A stretch of DNA of 64,000 nt from Thauera terpenica 58Eu (GCF_000443165.1 NZ_ATJV01000048.1:282330-346329), one strand, 5' to 3'; counted from the stretch's first letter, positions 35,032 to 44,076 are shown. The notes: generated by a model not told the origin, from the sequence alone. A program made the numbers and translations.

Positions 35032-36858
35032 ATGGCCACCCTCAGCAACCCATCAGAAATCGCCCGTGAAGCGCTGCGTCAGCTCGCCTTGCGCCGTGTG
35101 GCGCCAACACCGGACAATTATCGCAAGCTCTATGCCGAGATTGCCGGAACGCGGATTGATGACGACACGCCGTCCGAAGCCTTCCTGCGCAAGCTGGCAC
35201 GGCGCCTGCCGCGTGACATGGCTGAACGCCAGCGCCTCGGCCGCGAATTCGATCAGGCCCTCAGCTCGGGCCAGCTCAAAGCAGCAGAAGACGCCCTGGG
35301 ACGCTATCTGGACGGCTTGAAAGCCGTCGAGCAGCCGGCATGGAACGAACTCATCATCAACCTGCTGCGTGCCTGGGAGGCTCGCCAGCAAGGCTGGACC
35401 ACGGCCCGCAAGCGCGAAGCCCTCGAGCGCGTGCTCAACGCCGCCGAGCCTGCGGCGCTATACAGCCGCCTACAAGGTTTGCTGCGGGGCTGGAACAACC
35501 AGACTCCCGTTGAAGACGGCCCCGACTCCAGCGAGCACACGAGCCCAGCCGCAAGCCCTGAACCGACAAGGGCATCGGCAACACCCCATCCGGCACACAG
35601 CCCGGTAGTTGCCGCACCCGCGGCAGGCGAGGGTCAGGAGCTGATCGAAGGTTTGCGCAAGCTCCTGCTCTCCGCCCTGCGCGATGTCGTTCCCGCTGTG
35701 CTCGGCGACCATCCCGAGCTGGCAGACGAGGCCAGCCAACTCGCAAACGAGATCGCTCAAACCCTCAAACCGGCACAGCTCGAGCCGATCGGGGGGCGCA
35801 TCCGCCGCCTCGCCCATCGCCTGGAGATGATCACCGCAGACGACGCCGAGGTGCGTGCCGGGCTGCTCGAGTTGCTCCGTCTCCTGCTGCGCAACATCGA
35901 TGAGCTGGTGCTGGACGACAACTGGCTTGCAGGCCAGATCGAGATGCTGCGCGAACTCGTCGACGCTCCACCCAATCCACGCATGATCGACGACGCCGGG
36001 CGCCGCCTGAAGGATCTGATCTACAAGCAAAGCCAGTTGAAGCACAACCTCGTCGAGACACAACGCCATCTGCGCACCATGCTCGCTGGCTTCGTGGATC
36101 AGCTCGCGCGTTTCTCCGAGAGCACTGGTACCTATCATGACCGCATTGGCGCCTGCGCTCAGCGCATTGCCGAAGCCAGCGACATAGGCGCGATCGGCCC
36201 CTTGCTTGACGAAGTGATGCTGGAAACTCGCAGCATCCAGGACAAGGCCAAGCGTTCGCGCGACGAACTGATCGCCGCGCGCGAGCAGGCACGTGCAGCC
36301 GAAGAACGCATCGCCAAGCTCCAGGAAGACCTCGACGAGGCCAGCCGCCTCATGCGTCACGACCAGCTCACAGGCGCCCTCAATCGGCGCGGGCTGGAGG
36401 AAATGTTCGAGGCCGAGTCAGCACGCGCGCAACGACGTGGCAGCTCGCTCGCGGTCGCGCTGCTCGACATCGACAACTTCAAGAGACTCAACGACAATTT
36501 CGGCCACAAGGTCGGGGACGAAGCGCTCATCCACCTCGCCCGCGTGGTGCGGCAGCACCTGCGCCCGCAAGATGTTCTGGCGCGTTACGGTGGCGAAGAA
36601 TTCGTCATCCTGCTGCCGGAAACGACCCCCGCCGAGGCCTACAACGCCCTCACCCGCCTGCAGCGCGAGCTGACCCGTGAGTTCTTCATGACCGACCAGC
36701 AAAAGGTGATCATCACCTTCAGCGCAGGCTTGACCCTGATGCGCAGGGAAGAGTCCATGCAGCCCGCGTTGGCACGCGCTGACGCCGCCATGTACCAGGC
36801 CAAGCAGGCCGGTCGAAACCGCGTCGTGATCGCCGACGACAAGGCGTCGTCGGCGTAA
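35032..36858 (+). CDS. Diguanylate cyclase with N-terminal helical region
   Basis: 608 residues. The GGDEF domain is at the C-terminus (about residues 440-600), with an intact active site GGEEF (about 520-524) and an RxxD inhibitory site five residues before it (RPQDVLARYGGEEF). The first 400 residues are not a recognised sensor: helical, with a Ser/Pro/Ala linker at about 165-205 and a coiled coil before GGDEF. No transmembrane segment is predicted, so it is likely cytoplasmic. TATAAT (34969-34974) is a candidate -10. It is convergent with the GST gene. Confidence 0.92.
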   Translation: MATLSNPSEIAREALRQLALRRVAPTPDNYRKLYAEIAGTRIDDDTPSEAFLRKLARRLPRDMAERQRLGREFDQALSSGQLKAAEDALGRYLDGLKAVEQPAWNELIINLLRAWEARQQGWTTARKREALERVLNAAEPAALYSRLQGLLRGWNNQTPVEDGPDSSEHTSPAASPEPTRASATPHPAHSPVVAAPAAGEGQELIEGLRKLLLSALRDVVPAVLGDHPELADEASQLANEIAQTLKPAQLEPIGGRIRRLAHRLEMITADDAEVRAGLLELLRLLLRNIDELVLDDNWLAGQIEMLRELVDAPPNPRMIDDAGRRLKDLIYKQSQLKHNLVETQRHLRTMLAGFVDQLARFSESTGTYHDRIGACAQRIAEASDIGAIGPLLDEVMLETRSIQDKAKRSRDELIAAREQARAAEERIAKLQEDLDEASRLMRHDQLTGALNRRGLEEMFEAESARAQRRGSSLAVALLDIDNFKRLNDNFGHKVGDEALIHLARVVRQHLRPQDVLARYGGEEFVILLPETTPAEAYNALTRLQRELTREFFMTDQQKVIITFSAGLTLMRREESMQPALARADAAMYQAKQAGRNRVVIADDKASSA

Positions 36859-36867
36859 GCCACTGGA

Positions 36868-37473
36868 TCAGGCCGCTCGCTCCTTCCTCAGCGCCGCCTG
36901 CACCGCTGGACGTGCAGACACGCGCAGGAGAAAACCCTCCACATTCGGAAAGCGCGAAATGTCAAAGTGGATGAAACCCATCCACTTCAGCGTGGTGAAC
37001 AGGTAGGCATCCGCCACGCTGAACTCGTCGCCCATCAGATAGACCTTTCCTTCCAGCTCAGCGTTCACATAGGCAAGCCGGCGCTGGAGGTTCTCCGTCG
37101 CCGCCGCCCGCCAGGTGTCGCCCGAAGCCGGGTTGAAGAAGGGGCTGCAGGACTTGTGCAGCTCGGTACCGATGAAGTTCAACCACTCCTGCACGTGATA
37201 ACGCGCAAGCGTGCCATTGGCCGGCACGAGGTTTTTCTCCGGCACCTGGTCCGCCACATACTGGACGATGGCCGGGCCTTCGGTGAGCAACTCACCGTTG
37301 TCGAGGATCAGCGCAGGCACATAGCCCTTCGGGCTGATCTTGCCATAGTCGGCACCGCTGGCCGTCAGCTTGGTCTTCAGATCCACCGCCTCTGCCTCAT
37401 AGGGCAAGCCGGCCTCTTCGAGGACGATGCGCGGTGACAGCGAGCAGGCGCCCGACGTGTAATAGAGCTTCAT
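36868..37473 (-). CDS. Glutathione S-transferase, beta-class type
   Basis: 201 residues. N-terminal thioredoxin-like domain MKLYYTSGACSLSPRIVLEE with the beta-class Cys10 and the cis-Pro loop KGYVPALILDNGELLTEGPAI; C-terminal helical domain with GDEFSVADAYLFTTLKW. Detoxifies electrophiles with glutathione. ATG 37473 is the family start. Confidence 0.94.
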   Translation of the reverse strand: MKLYYTSGACSLSPRIVLEEAGLPYEAEAVDLKTKLTASGADYGKISPKGYVPALILDNGELLTEGPAIVQYVADQVPEKNLVPANGTLARYHVQEWLNFIGTELHKSCSPFFNPASGDTWRAAATENLQRRLAYVNAELEGKVYLMGDEFSVADAYLFTTLKWMGFIHFDISRFPNVEGFLLRVSARPAVQAALRKERAA

Positions 37474-37797
37474 GGGAAACACTCCGCAGGTAGGGAGTGA
37501 AAGTATGCCCCAGAGTCCAGGCTCACACCGCAGGGGCAATGCTTGGCGCGTCACGTGGACTGCGCATGCGACAAGCACACGGCACGCCAGTTTTCGCTGC
37601 CCTCCACGGCTGCCATTTCATCTCCATGCTGGCAAATTAATAAACCAAGGCTATGGAAGCTATCCCGCAAAACAAATTGAAGGTAATATTAGCGATAGCT
37701 AATGAATATCTCAAACTGCAAGCCCTCTCTCTGGCTGTGCAGAAGCTTATTGAAGACGCACAACACTCAAGGTGAGGGCACCGCTCAGGAGGACAGG
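37474..37797. other. Intergenic region upstream of the sulfur/redox gene set
   Basis: 324 bp without a gene. It holds the inverted repeat at 37688-37703, AT-rich promoter-like sequence around 37640-37700, and the SD of the oxidoreductase. The divergent GST promoter should lie near 37480-37560. Confidence 0.6.
37688..37703. promoter_or_regulatory. Inverted repeat upstream of the disulfide oxidoreductase gene
   Basis: ATTAGC-GATA-GCTAAT, perfect arms, with AT-rich flanks (AATATT and GAATAT). It lies 95 bp before the ATG. ArsR- or MarR-type operators look like this; the regulator is unknown. Confidence 0.5.
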
Positions 37798-39234
37798 ATG
37801 AAGAAAACGATCGACACGGACGTGCTCATCATCGGCGCCGGCAGCGCCGGACTCTACGCCTTGCGCGAAGTGCGGCGTGCGGGGCGCGACTTTGTACTCG
37901 TCGACCGCGGCCCTCTGGGCACGACCTGCGCCCGCGTGGGCTGCATGCCTTCCAAGGTGGCCCTTCATGCCGGCGCCGAATGGGCAACACGCAGAGCCCT
38001 GAGTGGGATCGGCGTCAGCGGCATTGATGGGCTGTCGATCGACCTGCGCAGCACCTGGGCGGCCCTGCGGCGCCAGCGTGATGTATTTGCCAACAACGGC
38101 GCCGGCGCGGCGCGCGCGGCGGCCGGTGACAAGCTCATCGAAGCCGAGGCGCGTTTCATCGAACCGAACCTCGTCGAGCTCAAATCAGCCGATGGCAGCC
38201 GTCAGGTCCGTGCGCGTGCCGTGATCATCGCCACCGGCTCACGTCCGGTCATGCCGGGCTTTCTCGAACCCGTGCGTGATCGCACGATCAACACCGACAC
38301 CCTCTTCGAGCAGGACACGCTGCCGCGCTCCATCGGCATCCTCGGCCTCGGCGCCATCGGGCTGGAGATGGGGCTCGCCCTGTCGCGCCTTGGCGTGCGC
38401 GTCGTGGGCGCCGATCTTGCATCTGAACTGGGTGGCATCAAGGACCCCGTCATCGGCCAGCGCGCGCGCGCATGCTTCGGGCGTGAAATGGCGCTGTGGC
38501 TGGGGGCTGAAACACGGCTTGCACGAAGCCATGGCGGCGTCGTGCTCAGCGCGGGTGAACACGAGGCCGAAGTCGAGCTGCTGCTCGCCGCGCTCGGGCG
38601 CCGCCCCAACACCGACGAACTCGGCCTGCAAGCCGCGGGCTTTCCGCTCGATGAACGCGGCAGCCCGCGCTTTGACCCTGCAACGATGCAGATCGGCGCC
38701 CTGCCCGTGTTCATTGCCGGTGACGCCAACGCCGACCGCCCGCTGATGCACGAAGCCGCGGACGAAGGTGCAATCGCCGGCTACAACGCCGCACGCGACA
38801 CCGTGACGCGCTTTGCGCGCAAGGCCAGCATCGGCATCGCCTTCACAAACCCCGACGTCGTCACCGTCGGCACCCATTTCGACAAGCTCGATGCGGACAG
38901 GATCGTGATCGGCAGCGCCAGTGGCGACAGGAACGGCCGCGCACAGATTCTCGGCGCCGGTGACAGCCTGTTGCGCGTCTACGCCGATGCGACCGACGGC
39001 CGCCTGCTGGGCGCCTCCATGGTGGCGACAGGCGGCGAACACCTCGCCCACCTGCTCGCCTGGGCCATCCAGCGTGGCGAAACCGCGGCCGACCTGCTGC
39101 GCCTGCCCTTCTATCACCCCACCATCGAAGAAATGCTGCAAAGCGCCGTGCAGGACATCGTCACGCAATTGCCTGCATCCACCCCCTTGCCGTTCGGACT
39201 TGTTCCGGCAGACACCCCACCCTCATCATCGTGA
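37798..39234 (+). CDS. FAD-dependent pyridine nucleotide-disulfide oxidoreductase (dihydrolipoamide dehydrogenase-like)
   Basis: 478 residues. FAD-binding VLIIGAGSAGLYALREVRRAG, the redox cysteine pair C-x4-C in GTTCARVGCMPSK, the NAD(P)-binding GILGLGAIGLEMGLALSRLG, an ATG-like FIAGDANADRPLMHEAADEG block, and the C-terminal dimerisation domain with the catalytic His in LPFYHPTIEEML. In sulfur bacteria such enzymes sit next to sulfur-handling genes and may reduce persulfides or lipoyl-carried sulfur. SD AGGAGGACAGG. The substrate is not known. Overlaps the next gene (GTGA). Confidence 0.88.
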   Translation: MKKTIDTDVLIIGAGSAGLYALREVRRAGRDFVLVDRGPLGTTCARVGCMPSKVALHAGAEWATRRALSGIGVSGIDGLSIDLRSTWAALRRQRDVFANNGAGAARAAAGDKLIEAEARFIEPNLVELKSADGSRQVRARAVIIATGSRPVMPGFLEPVRDRTINTDTLFEQDTLPRSIGILGLGAIGLEMGLALSRLGVRVVGADLASELGGIKDPVIGQRARACFGREMALWLGAETRLARSHGGVVLSAGEHEAEVELLLAALGRRPNTDELGLQAAGFPLDERGSPRFDPATMQIGALPVFIAGDANADRPLMHEAADEGAIAGYNAARDTVTRFARKASIGIAFTNPDVVTVGTHFDKLDADRIVIGSASGDRNGRAQILGAGDSLLRVYADATDGRLLGASMVATGGEHLAHLLAWAIQRGETAADLLRLPFYHPTIEEMLQSAVQDIVTQLPASTPLPFGLVPADTPPSSS

Positions 39235-39542
39235 TCACTGTGCATACCCACCGCAAGATTCTCTACTGGCTCGCCTTCTCGGACGGCATCGCCCTGCTGG
39301 CGCTGGCCTTCGTCGCAGTGCCGATCAAATACATGCTGGATCAACCCCTCGGGGTGAAGATCCTCGGCCCGGTGCATGGTGCGCTGTTCCTGTCGCTCAC
39401 CGCCACCACGCTGAGCGCGCTGGCACGTGGAGCCCTCAGGCCCGGTCTGGCGCTCTTGCTGCTGGTCGGTGCCCTGTTGCCGCTCGGTGCATTCCTTGCC
39501 GATTACCGCCTGCGCCTGGCCTACCCCGAACTACAACGCTGA
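39231..39542 (+). CDS. DUF3817 family membrane protein
   Basis: 103 residues with three hydrophobic helices: the first, LYWLAFSDGIALLALAFVAV, then KILGPVHGALFLSLTATTLSA and ALLLLVGALLPLGAFLADY. The conserved Gly-His segment GPVHGALF is the DUF3817 signature. Function unknown. GTG start overlapping the previous stop implies translational coupling. Confidence 0.8.
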   Translation: MITVHTHRKILYWLAFSDGIALLALAFVAVPIKYMLDQPLGVKILGPVHGALFLSLTATTLSALARGALRPGLALLLLVGALLPLGAFLADYRLRLAYPELQR

Positions 39543-39614
39543 ATTCCGCCTTGCCCACGGCGGACTTGCACACGCTGGTTTTTCACCGCAGCACCTCACC
39601 CTCAGGAGATCTCC

Positions 39615-40031
39615 ATGAAGAAGACCCTCGTCGCCCTCGCCATCGCGCTCGCCTCGACCGCAGCGCTTGCCGACAAGCAGCCCGTCACCGTGGTGCTCAA
39701 CGCTGCCAGCCCGATGACTCAGGGCATGGCCATGGTGCTGGCCAACCAGATGCAGGAGCAAGGCGCCCAGGTGGACATCCTGCTGTGCGACCAGGCCGGT
39801 GATCTGGCGCTCAAGGATGGCGCAGGCGAAGCCCTGAAGCCGAACAACGTGACCCCGGCACAGCTGCTTGACGGCGCCCTCAAGAAAGGCGCCACCGCCT
39901 CGGTGTGCGCCCTCTACCTGCCCAACACCGGCAAGAAACCCGAAGACCTGAAGGACGGCATCAAGCCCGCCAAGCCTGCCGACATGGGCGCGGCCCTGCT
40001 CGAGCCCGCACGCAAGGTGATCGGCTTCTGA
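39615..40031 (+). CDS. DsrE-family protein with signal peptide
   Basis: 138 residues. Signal peptide MKKTLVALAIALASTAALA then a periplasmic domain of the DsrE/DsrF-like type (NAASPMTQGMAMVLANQMQE, then GAQVDILLCDQAGDLAL, ending LEPARKVIGF). One conserved Cys in LLCDQAG and one in ASVCALYLP could carry persulfide, as in DsrE/TusD. The exported form fits a role in handling zero-valent sulfur outside the cytoplasm. SD AGGAGATCTCC. Confidence 0.8.
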   Translation: MKKTLVALAIALASTAALADKQPVTVVLNAASPMTQGMAMVLANQMQEQGAQVDILLCDQAGDLALKDGAGEALKPNNVTPAQLLDGALKKGATASVCALYLPNTGKKPEDLKDGIKPAKPADMGAALLEPARKVIGF

Positions 40032-40214
40032 TGGTCAGCGGCCTTTGAAGTCGGCGACGACTTGCGCCGCCAGCGCAGGCCGTCGCCATGCAGCAGCTCG
40101 CAGCACCACCCGCCCGCTTTCGCAGACAGCGTGTTTGAAATCTGCGCAGAGGCGGCGCCCGCAAACGAGATCAACATCGACATCCGCTACTGAGCACCCC
40201 GCCAAGGACGCATC

Positions 40215-41207
40215 ATGAACGTTCCCGCTCCCGCCGCTGCAAGCACACACGAGGCGCCGTCGGTGTGGCTCGCGCACTTTCCCGTGGCGCTATTCACCAT
40301 CGTGATGGGCCTCGCCGGGCTGACCATCGCCTGGCTGAAAGCCCATCATGCAGGCGTGGTGCCGATCGAGGTCGGGCTCAGCCTGCGCTGGCTGACGAGC
40401 GCGCTGTACGTATTTCTGGTGCTGATTTACCTCGCCAAGCTCGTGCGCCACCCCGAGGCGGTGAAGGCCGATTACACCCACCCGGTGCGCCTCAACTTCT
40501 TTCCCGCCATCTCCATCGGCCTGCTCCTGCTGTCGGTGTGCTGGGCGCAGGATGCACCCGCTGCAGCACAATGGATGTGGGGCGTGAGTGCCGCGGCGCA
40601 CCTGCTGTTCACCCTGTTCGCGATGAATAGCTGGATCCACCACACCCATTACGACATCAAGCACGCCAATCCGGCGTGGTTCATTCCGGTGGTGGGCAAC
40701 ATCATCGTGCCGATCGTTGGGGTGCGCTTCGCGCCGGCCGACATCAGCTGGTTCTTCTTCAGTATCGGCCTGGTCTTCTGGCTGGTGCTGATGGCGATCG
40801 TGATGTATCGACTTTTCTTTCACGAGCCCCTGCCGATCCGCCTCACACCGACACTGTTCATCCTCATTGCGCCGCCGGCGGTGGGTTTCAGCGCCTATGT
40901 GGCCCTGAGCGACCAGGTCGACGCCTTCGCGCGCGTGCTGTATTTCACTGCCTTGTTCCTGACCCTGCTGCTGGCAAGCAATGCGGCGCGATTTATCCGC
41001 CTGCCCTTCTTCCTCTCGGCCTGGGCCTATTCCTTCCCGCTGGCGGCAATGACGATCGCCACCTTCGAGATGCATGCCCGCAGCGGCCTGGCCTTCTACG
41101 CTGGCCTGTCGTGGCTGATGCTGACAGCAGTCAGCGCCATGATCGCCCTGCTTGCGTTCAAGACCCTGGTGGCGGCGCGGCGCGGAAAGATCTGCGTACC
41201 CGAGTGA
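40215..41207 (+). CDS. SLAC1/TDT-family anion channel or exporter
   Basis: 330 residues with ten predicted membrane helices. WLAHFPVALFTIVMGLAGL at the N-terminus and WFIPVVGNIIVPIVGVRFAP are typical of the TehA/SLAC1 family (TDT). Bacterial members export tellurite, sulfite or malate, or act as anion channels. In this gene set sulfite or related sulfur oxyanions are the natural guess, but the substrate is not shown. The gene is 183 bp after the DsrE gene. Confidence 0.85.
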   Translation: MNVPAPAAASTHEAPSVWLAHFPVALFTIVMGLAGLTIAWLKAHHAGVVPIEVGLSLRWLTSALYVFLVLIYLAKLVRHPEAVKADYTHPVRLNFFPAISIGLLLLSVCWAQDAPAAAQWMWGVSAAAHLLFTLFAMNSWIHHTHYDIKHANPAWFIPVVGNIIVPIVGVRFAPADISWFFFSIGLVFWLVLMAIVMYRLFFHEPLPIRLTPTLFILIAPPAVGFSAYVALSDQVDAFARVLYFTALFLTLLLASNAARFIRLPFFLSAWAYSFPLAAMTIATFEMHARSGLAFYAGLSWLMLTAVSAMIALLAFKTLVAARRGKICVPE

Positions 41208-41307
41208 GTGCTTCGGTCATTAAGGCAGAGCGCATGGCGCCAGGCTGCAGCGTCGCGCGCTTGCGCCTGGCCGTGGTGCACGAAAGCCTTTGAGCGGACA
41301 GGGGCTG

Positions 41308-41323
41308 TGTGACGCAGGTCACA
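41308..41323. promoter_or_regulatory. CRP-like site upstream of the SQR gene
   Basis: TGTGA-CGCAGG-TCACA, a perfect CRP/Vfr consensus palindrome. The centre is about 58-61 bp from a start point expected from TATATT at 41361-41366, a class I position. Confidence 0.6.
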
Positions 41324-41344
41324 AAACCCTTTCTCCAGGCTGGA

Positions 41345-41370
41345 TATTTGAGCAAATGCTTATATTATTG
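41345..41370. promoter_or_regulatory. Possible operator overlapping the SQR promoter
   Basis: AGCA-AA-TGCT (41351-41360) inside AT-rich flanks, overlapping the candidate -10 TATATT. A related string (AGCAAACGCTTAT, followed by ATTGATG) occurs at 48089-48110 upstream of the CopD-like gene. The regulator is unknown. Confidence 0.4.
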
Positions 41371-41440
41371 ATGAGCCAAGAAACAGAATGGATTGGCGCC
41401 TCCGCATCTGGACGTGACCGCTATCGGCAAGGAGAGAGAC

Positions 41441-42805
41441 ATGTCGCACAAGCCTGACGAACCCGCTGTAGCGGGCACTGTCGACACGCAGCGTCGCCGT
41501 TTCATGCTGGGCGCATCGGCCTTGCCGGTGGTGGCCGGCGCGGGCCTATCCACCACTCTGGCCCTGGGCAGCGCGCCCGCGCGCGCGGCGCTGCAGACTT
41601 CCGCGCGCATCGTCATCGCGGGCAGCGGCCTCGGTGGACTGGCCATCGCCAACCGCCTGGCGCGCGAACTCGACGGCGCCAGAATCACCGTCATTGACCG
41701 CAAGGAAATCCACAATTACCAGCCCGGCTACACCCTGGTGGCAACCGGCATCTGGCCTGTGAGCAAGGTCAGCGATCGTAACGCGGACCTGATGCCGGCC
41801 AAGGCGCAGTGGGTGCACGAAATGGTGGCGGAGTTCGATCCGGAGGCCAACGCCGTTGTCACCGACGGCGGCACGCGCATCGAATACGACTATCTCATCG
41901 TCGCCACTGGCCTGTACCCGGACTTCGACCAGATCGAGGGTATGGACCTCGCCGCCATCGGCAGCAACGGCCTCACCAGCGTCTATCCCAGCCCTGCCGC
42001 CGCCGAAGCCACCTGGCGCACCATGGACAGCTTCCGCCAAAAAGGTGGCCAGGCCCTGATGACCCTGCCGGCCACCGCACTCAAGTGCGCTGGCGCCCCG
42101 CTGAAGATGACCTTCATGCTGGCCGATCGCCTGACCCAGGCAGGTACGCGCGACGCATCGAAGATCGACTTCCACTCCGCGCTGGGCAACATCTTCAGCG
42201 TCCCGGTCATCAACGAAGAAGTGCTACGGCGCTGGGTCAAGCTCAACATCCCGGTCAGCTTCAACAGCAAGCTGGTGGCGGTTGATATCGGCGCCCGTCG
42301 GGCCACCTTCACCAGCCCAGAAGGCGAGCGCAGCGAGCTCGACTACGACTTCATTCACGTCGTGCCCCCGATGCGCGCACCCGACGCCGTCAAGAACAGC
42401 CCTCTGGCCTGGCAGGCGGGCGGTTTTGCGGCCGGCGGCTGGCTTGAGGTCGACCCCAAGACCCTGCGCCACCGCCGCTTCCCCAACGTGTTCGGCCTGG
42501 GCGACATCAACGGCACACCCAAAGGCAAGACCGCCGCGACCATCAAGAAGAGCGCACCGCTGGTGGCGCAGAACCTGATCGACGTCATCGCCGGGCGTGA
42601 GCCCTCGCAGGTGTTCGACGGCTACACCTCCTGCCCCTTGCTGCTGCGTGAAGGCTCGGCCTTGCTGGTCGAGTTCGACTACGAGAACAACCTGACGCCT
42701 TCACTGCCCATGATCGACCCGCTGCAGGACAGCTACTTCGCCTGGGTCATGAAATACCGCCTGCTCAAGCCCGCCTACATGGCGGTCGTGAAAGGTCGGG
42801 TCTGA
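41441..42805 (+). CDS. Sulfide:quinone oxidoreductase-type flavoprotein with Tat signal
   Basis: 454 residues. Twin-arginine signal RRRFMLGASALP at residues 18-29, then FAD-binding RIVIAGSGLGGLAIANRLAR. The redox Cys pair of SQOR enzymes is present: ALKCAGAPLK and GYTSCPLLL. The C-terminus EFDYENNLTPSLP is as in eukaryote-like SQOR. It oxidises sulfide to persulfide or sulfane sulfur and passes electrons to quinone; a periplasmic location is unusual for SQR, while flavocytochrome c sulfide dehydrogenase is exported this way. SD AAGGAGAGAGAC. Confidence 0.88.
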   Translation: MSHKPDEPAVAGTVDTQRRRFMLGASALPVVAGAGLSTTLALGSAPARAALQTSARIVIAGSGLGGLAIANRLARELDGARITVIDRKEIHNYQPGYTLVATGIWPVSKVSDRNADLMPAKAQWVHEMVAEFDPEANAVVTDGGTRIEYDYLIVATGLYPDFDQIEGMDLAAIGSNGLTSVYPSPAAAEATWRTMDSFRQKGGQALMTLPATALKCAGAPLKMTFMLADRLTQAGTRDASKIDFHSALGNIFSVPVINEEVLRRWVKLNIPVSFNSKLVAVDIGARRATFTSPEGERSELDYDFIHVVPPMRAPDAVKNSPLAWQAGGFAAGGWLEVDPKTLRHRRFPNVFGLGDINGTPKGKTAATIKKSAPLVAQNLIDVIAGREPSQVFDGYTSCPLLLREGSALLVEFDYENNLTPSLPMIDPLQDSYFAWVMKYRLLKPAYMAVVKGRV

Positions 42806-42819
42806 GCGGGAGAAAAGAC

Positions 42820-43158
42820 ATGTACGAAATCTGGCTGACCCTGAACATCCTGTTCGAACTCGGACTGCAATACCTCCCCACCGTCATCGGCACCGTGCTG
42901 CTATGGCTGATGCTGATGATCTTCGCAATTACACGTGGCGGCGCAGGCTGGAAGAAGGCCCTGCGCCCGGCCATCATCGTGGGGCTCATCGCAACCGCCT
43001 TCACATTTTTCATCACCCCCTCCATGACCCTGTCGTCGTTTGCCAACATGGGTTACTGGGTGGACTGGATGAATCTGTTTTTCTACGCCGCGGCCTTCGG
43101 TGGCGTGGCGGCAGCGCTCGCCTGGCCCATCGTTGCCGTGATGCGCCGACGCGCTTGA
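42820..43158 (+). CDS. DUF5368-like small membrane protein
   Basis: 112 residues with three membrane helices (LPTVIGTVLLWLMLMIFAI, AIIVGLIATAFTFFI, NLFFYAAAFGGVAAALAWPI). The gene follows the SQR gene by 14 bp, so it is co-transcribed and may be a membrane anchor or quinone-interacting partner of the exported flavoprotein. Function is not established. Confidence 0.7.
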   Translation: MYEIWLTLNILFELGLQYLPTVIGTVLLWLMLMIFAITRGGAGWKKALRPAIIVGLIATAFTFFITPSMTLSSFANMGYWVDWMNLFFYAAAFGGVAAALAWPIVAVMRRRA

Positions 43159-43224
43159 CTCTTTCAGCCCCGGCGCCTGGCGGGCCGGGGCTAGCCTACA
43201 ATCACCCAAGGGAGCACCCGCACC

Positions 43225-43773
43225 ATGAAACGCCTTCTGATTGCAGCCGCCATCGGCTTTGCCAGTCTCACCGCGCACGCAGTCGACATGCCGATCTCGG
43301 CCGAGGAGGCCTACGCCAAGATCCAGCTCGCCGACAAGGACGTACTCCTGGTCGATGTGCGTGACCCGGTCGAAATCATGTTCGTCGGCTTCACCGACGC
43401 GGTGCATGTAAACGTGCCCTATCTGATGGTCGATCGCACGCAGTGGAATGCCGAGCGTGGCGTATTCCGGCTCTACCAAAACCCCGACTTCGCGGCCCAG
43501 ATCAAGGCCGAACTGGACAAGCGCGGCATGAGCGCCGACGCCGAAGTGATCACCATGTGCCGCTCCGGCAGTGAGCGTGGCGAGCCCAGCGCCGCTTTTC
43601 TGCGTGCCAACGGCTTCCCCAATGCGCGCTTCGTGGTGAACGGCTTCCAGGGCTCCGCCATCAAGGACGGTCCGCAAGCCGGCTTCCGCACTCAGAACGG
43701 CTGGCAGAACAGCGGCCTGCCGTGGTCGCCGAAGATGAACCCGGAGAAGATGTACCGTCTCGACAAGCGCTGA
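43225..43773 (+). CDS. Exported rhodanese-like sulfurtransferase
   Basis: 182 residues. Signal peptide MKRLLIAAAIGFASLTAHA, then a single rhodanese domain: VLLVDVRDPVEIMFVG and the active-site loop MCRSGSERG with the catalytic Cys. The six-residue loop CRSGSE suits sulfur substrates. In the periplasm it could transfer sulfane sulfur made by the SQR-like enzyme. 66 bp after DUF5368. A hairpin terminator follows at 43807-43828. Confidence 0.88.
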   Translation: MKRLLIAAAIGFASLTAHAVDMPISAEEAYAKIQLADKDVLLVDVRDPVEIMFVGFTDAVHVNVPYLMVDRTQWNAERGVFRLYQNPDFAAQIKAELDKRGMSADAEVITMCRSGSERGEPSAAFLRANGFPNARFVVNGFQGSAIKDGPQAGFRTQNGWQNSGLPWSPKMNPEKMYRLDKR

Positions 43774-43806
43774 ACACCTACGGCCCGTCACAGCGATTTG
43801 TCACAC

Positions 43807-43828
43807 AGGCCCGGCCCACGCCGGGCCT
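43807..43828. terminator. Terminator hairpin between rhodanese and VF530 genes
   Basis: AGGCCCGGC-CCAC-GCCGGGCCT, a perfect 9 bp stem between convergent genes; it lacks a long T-run, so it may depend on Rho. Confidence 0.6.
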
Positions 43829-43830
43829 GG

Positions 43831-44076
43831 TCATTTCTGCCGCATCAAGAGGTAGAGCAACTCCACCTGCTCGCGCGCCCACGGCGTGCGGCGCAGGAAC
43901 TTGAGGCTGGATGAGACGCTGGGCTCATGCGTGAAGCAACGCACCTCGATCCGCTTTGCAAGCCCGATCCAGCCGTAGTGCGCCACCAGCTCATTGAGCA
44001 AGGCCTCGAGCGTGACGCCGTGGAGGGGGTTGCGCGGCTGCTCGGGCTTGGGGAGCGAAAGCTTGGAGTCCTTCAT
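43831..44076 (-). CDS. VF530-family DNA-binding protein
   Basis: 81 residues. [40 protein letters not shown] and [11 protein letters not shown] match the small VF530/DUF2132 family, which has a DNA-binding fold in its founding structure. Role unknown. Confidence 0.9.
   Translation of the reverse strand: MKDSKLSLPKPEQPRNPLHGVTLEALLNELVAHYGWIGLAKRIEVRCFTHEPSVSSSLKFLRRTPWAREQVELLYLLMRQK

Noticed and set aside
40032..40214. Short frame ending EINIDIRY between the DsrE and SLAC1 genes
   Set aside because: No start, no recognisable family, interrupted upstream; not enough to call a pseudogene.
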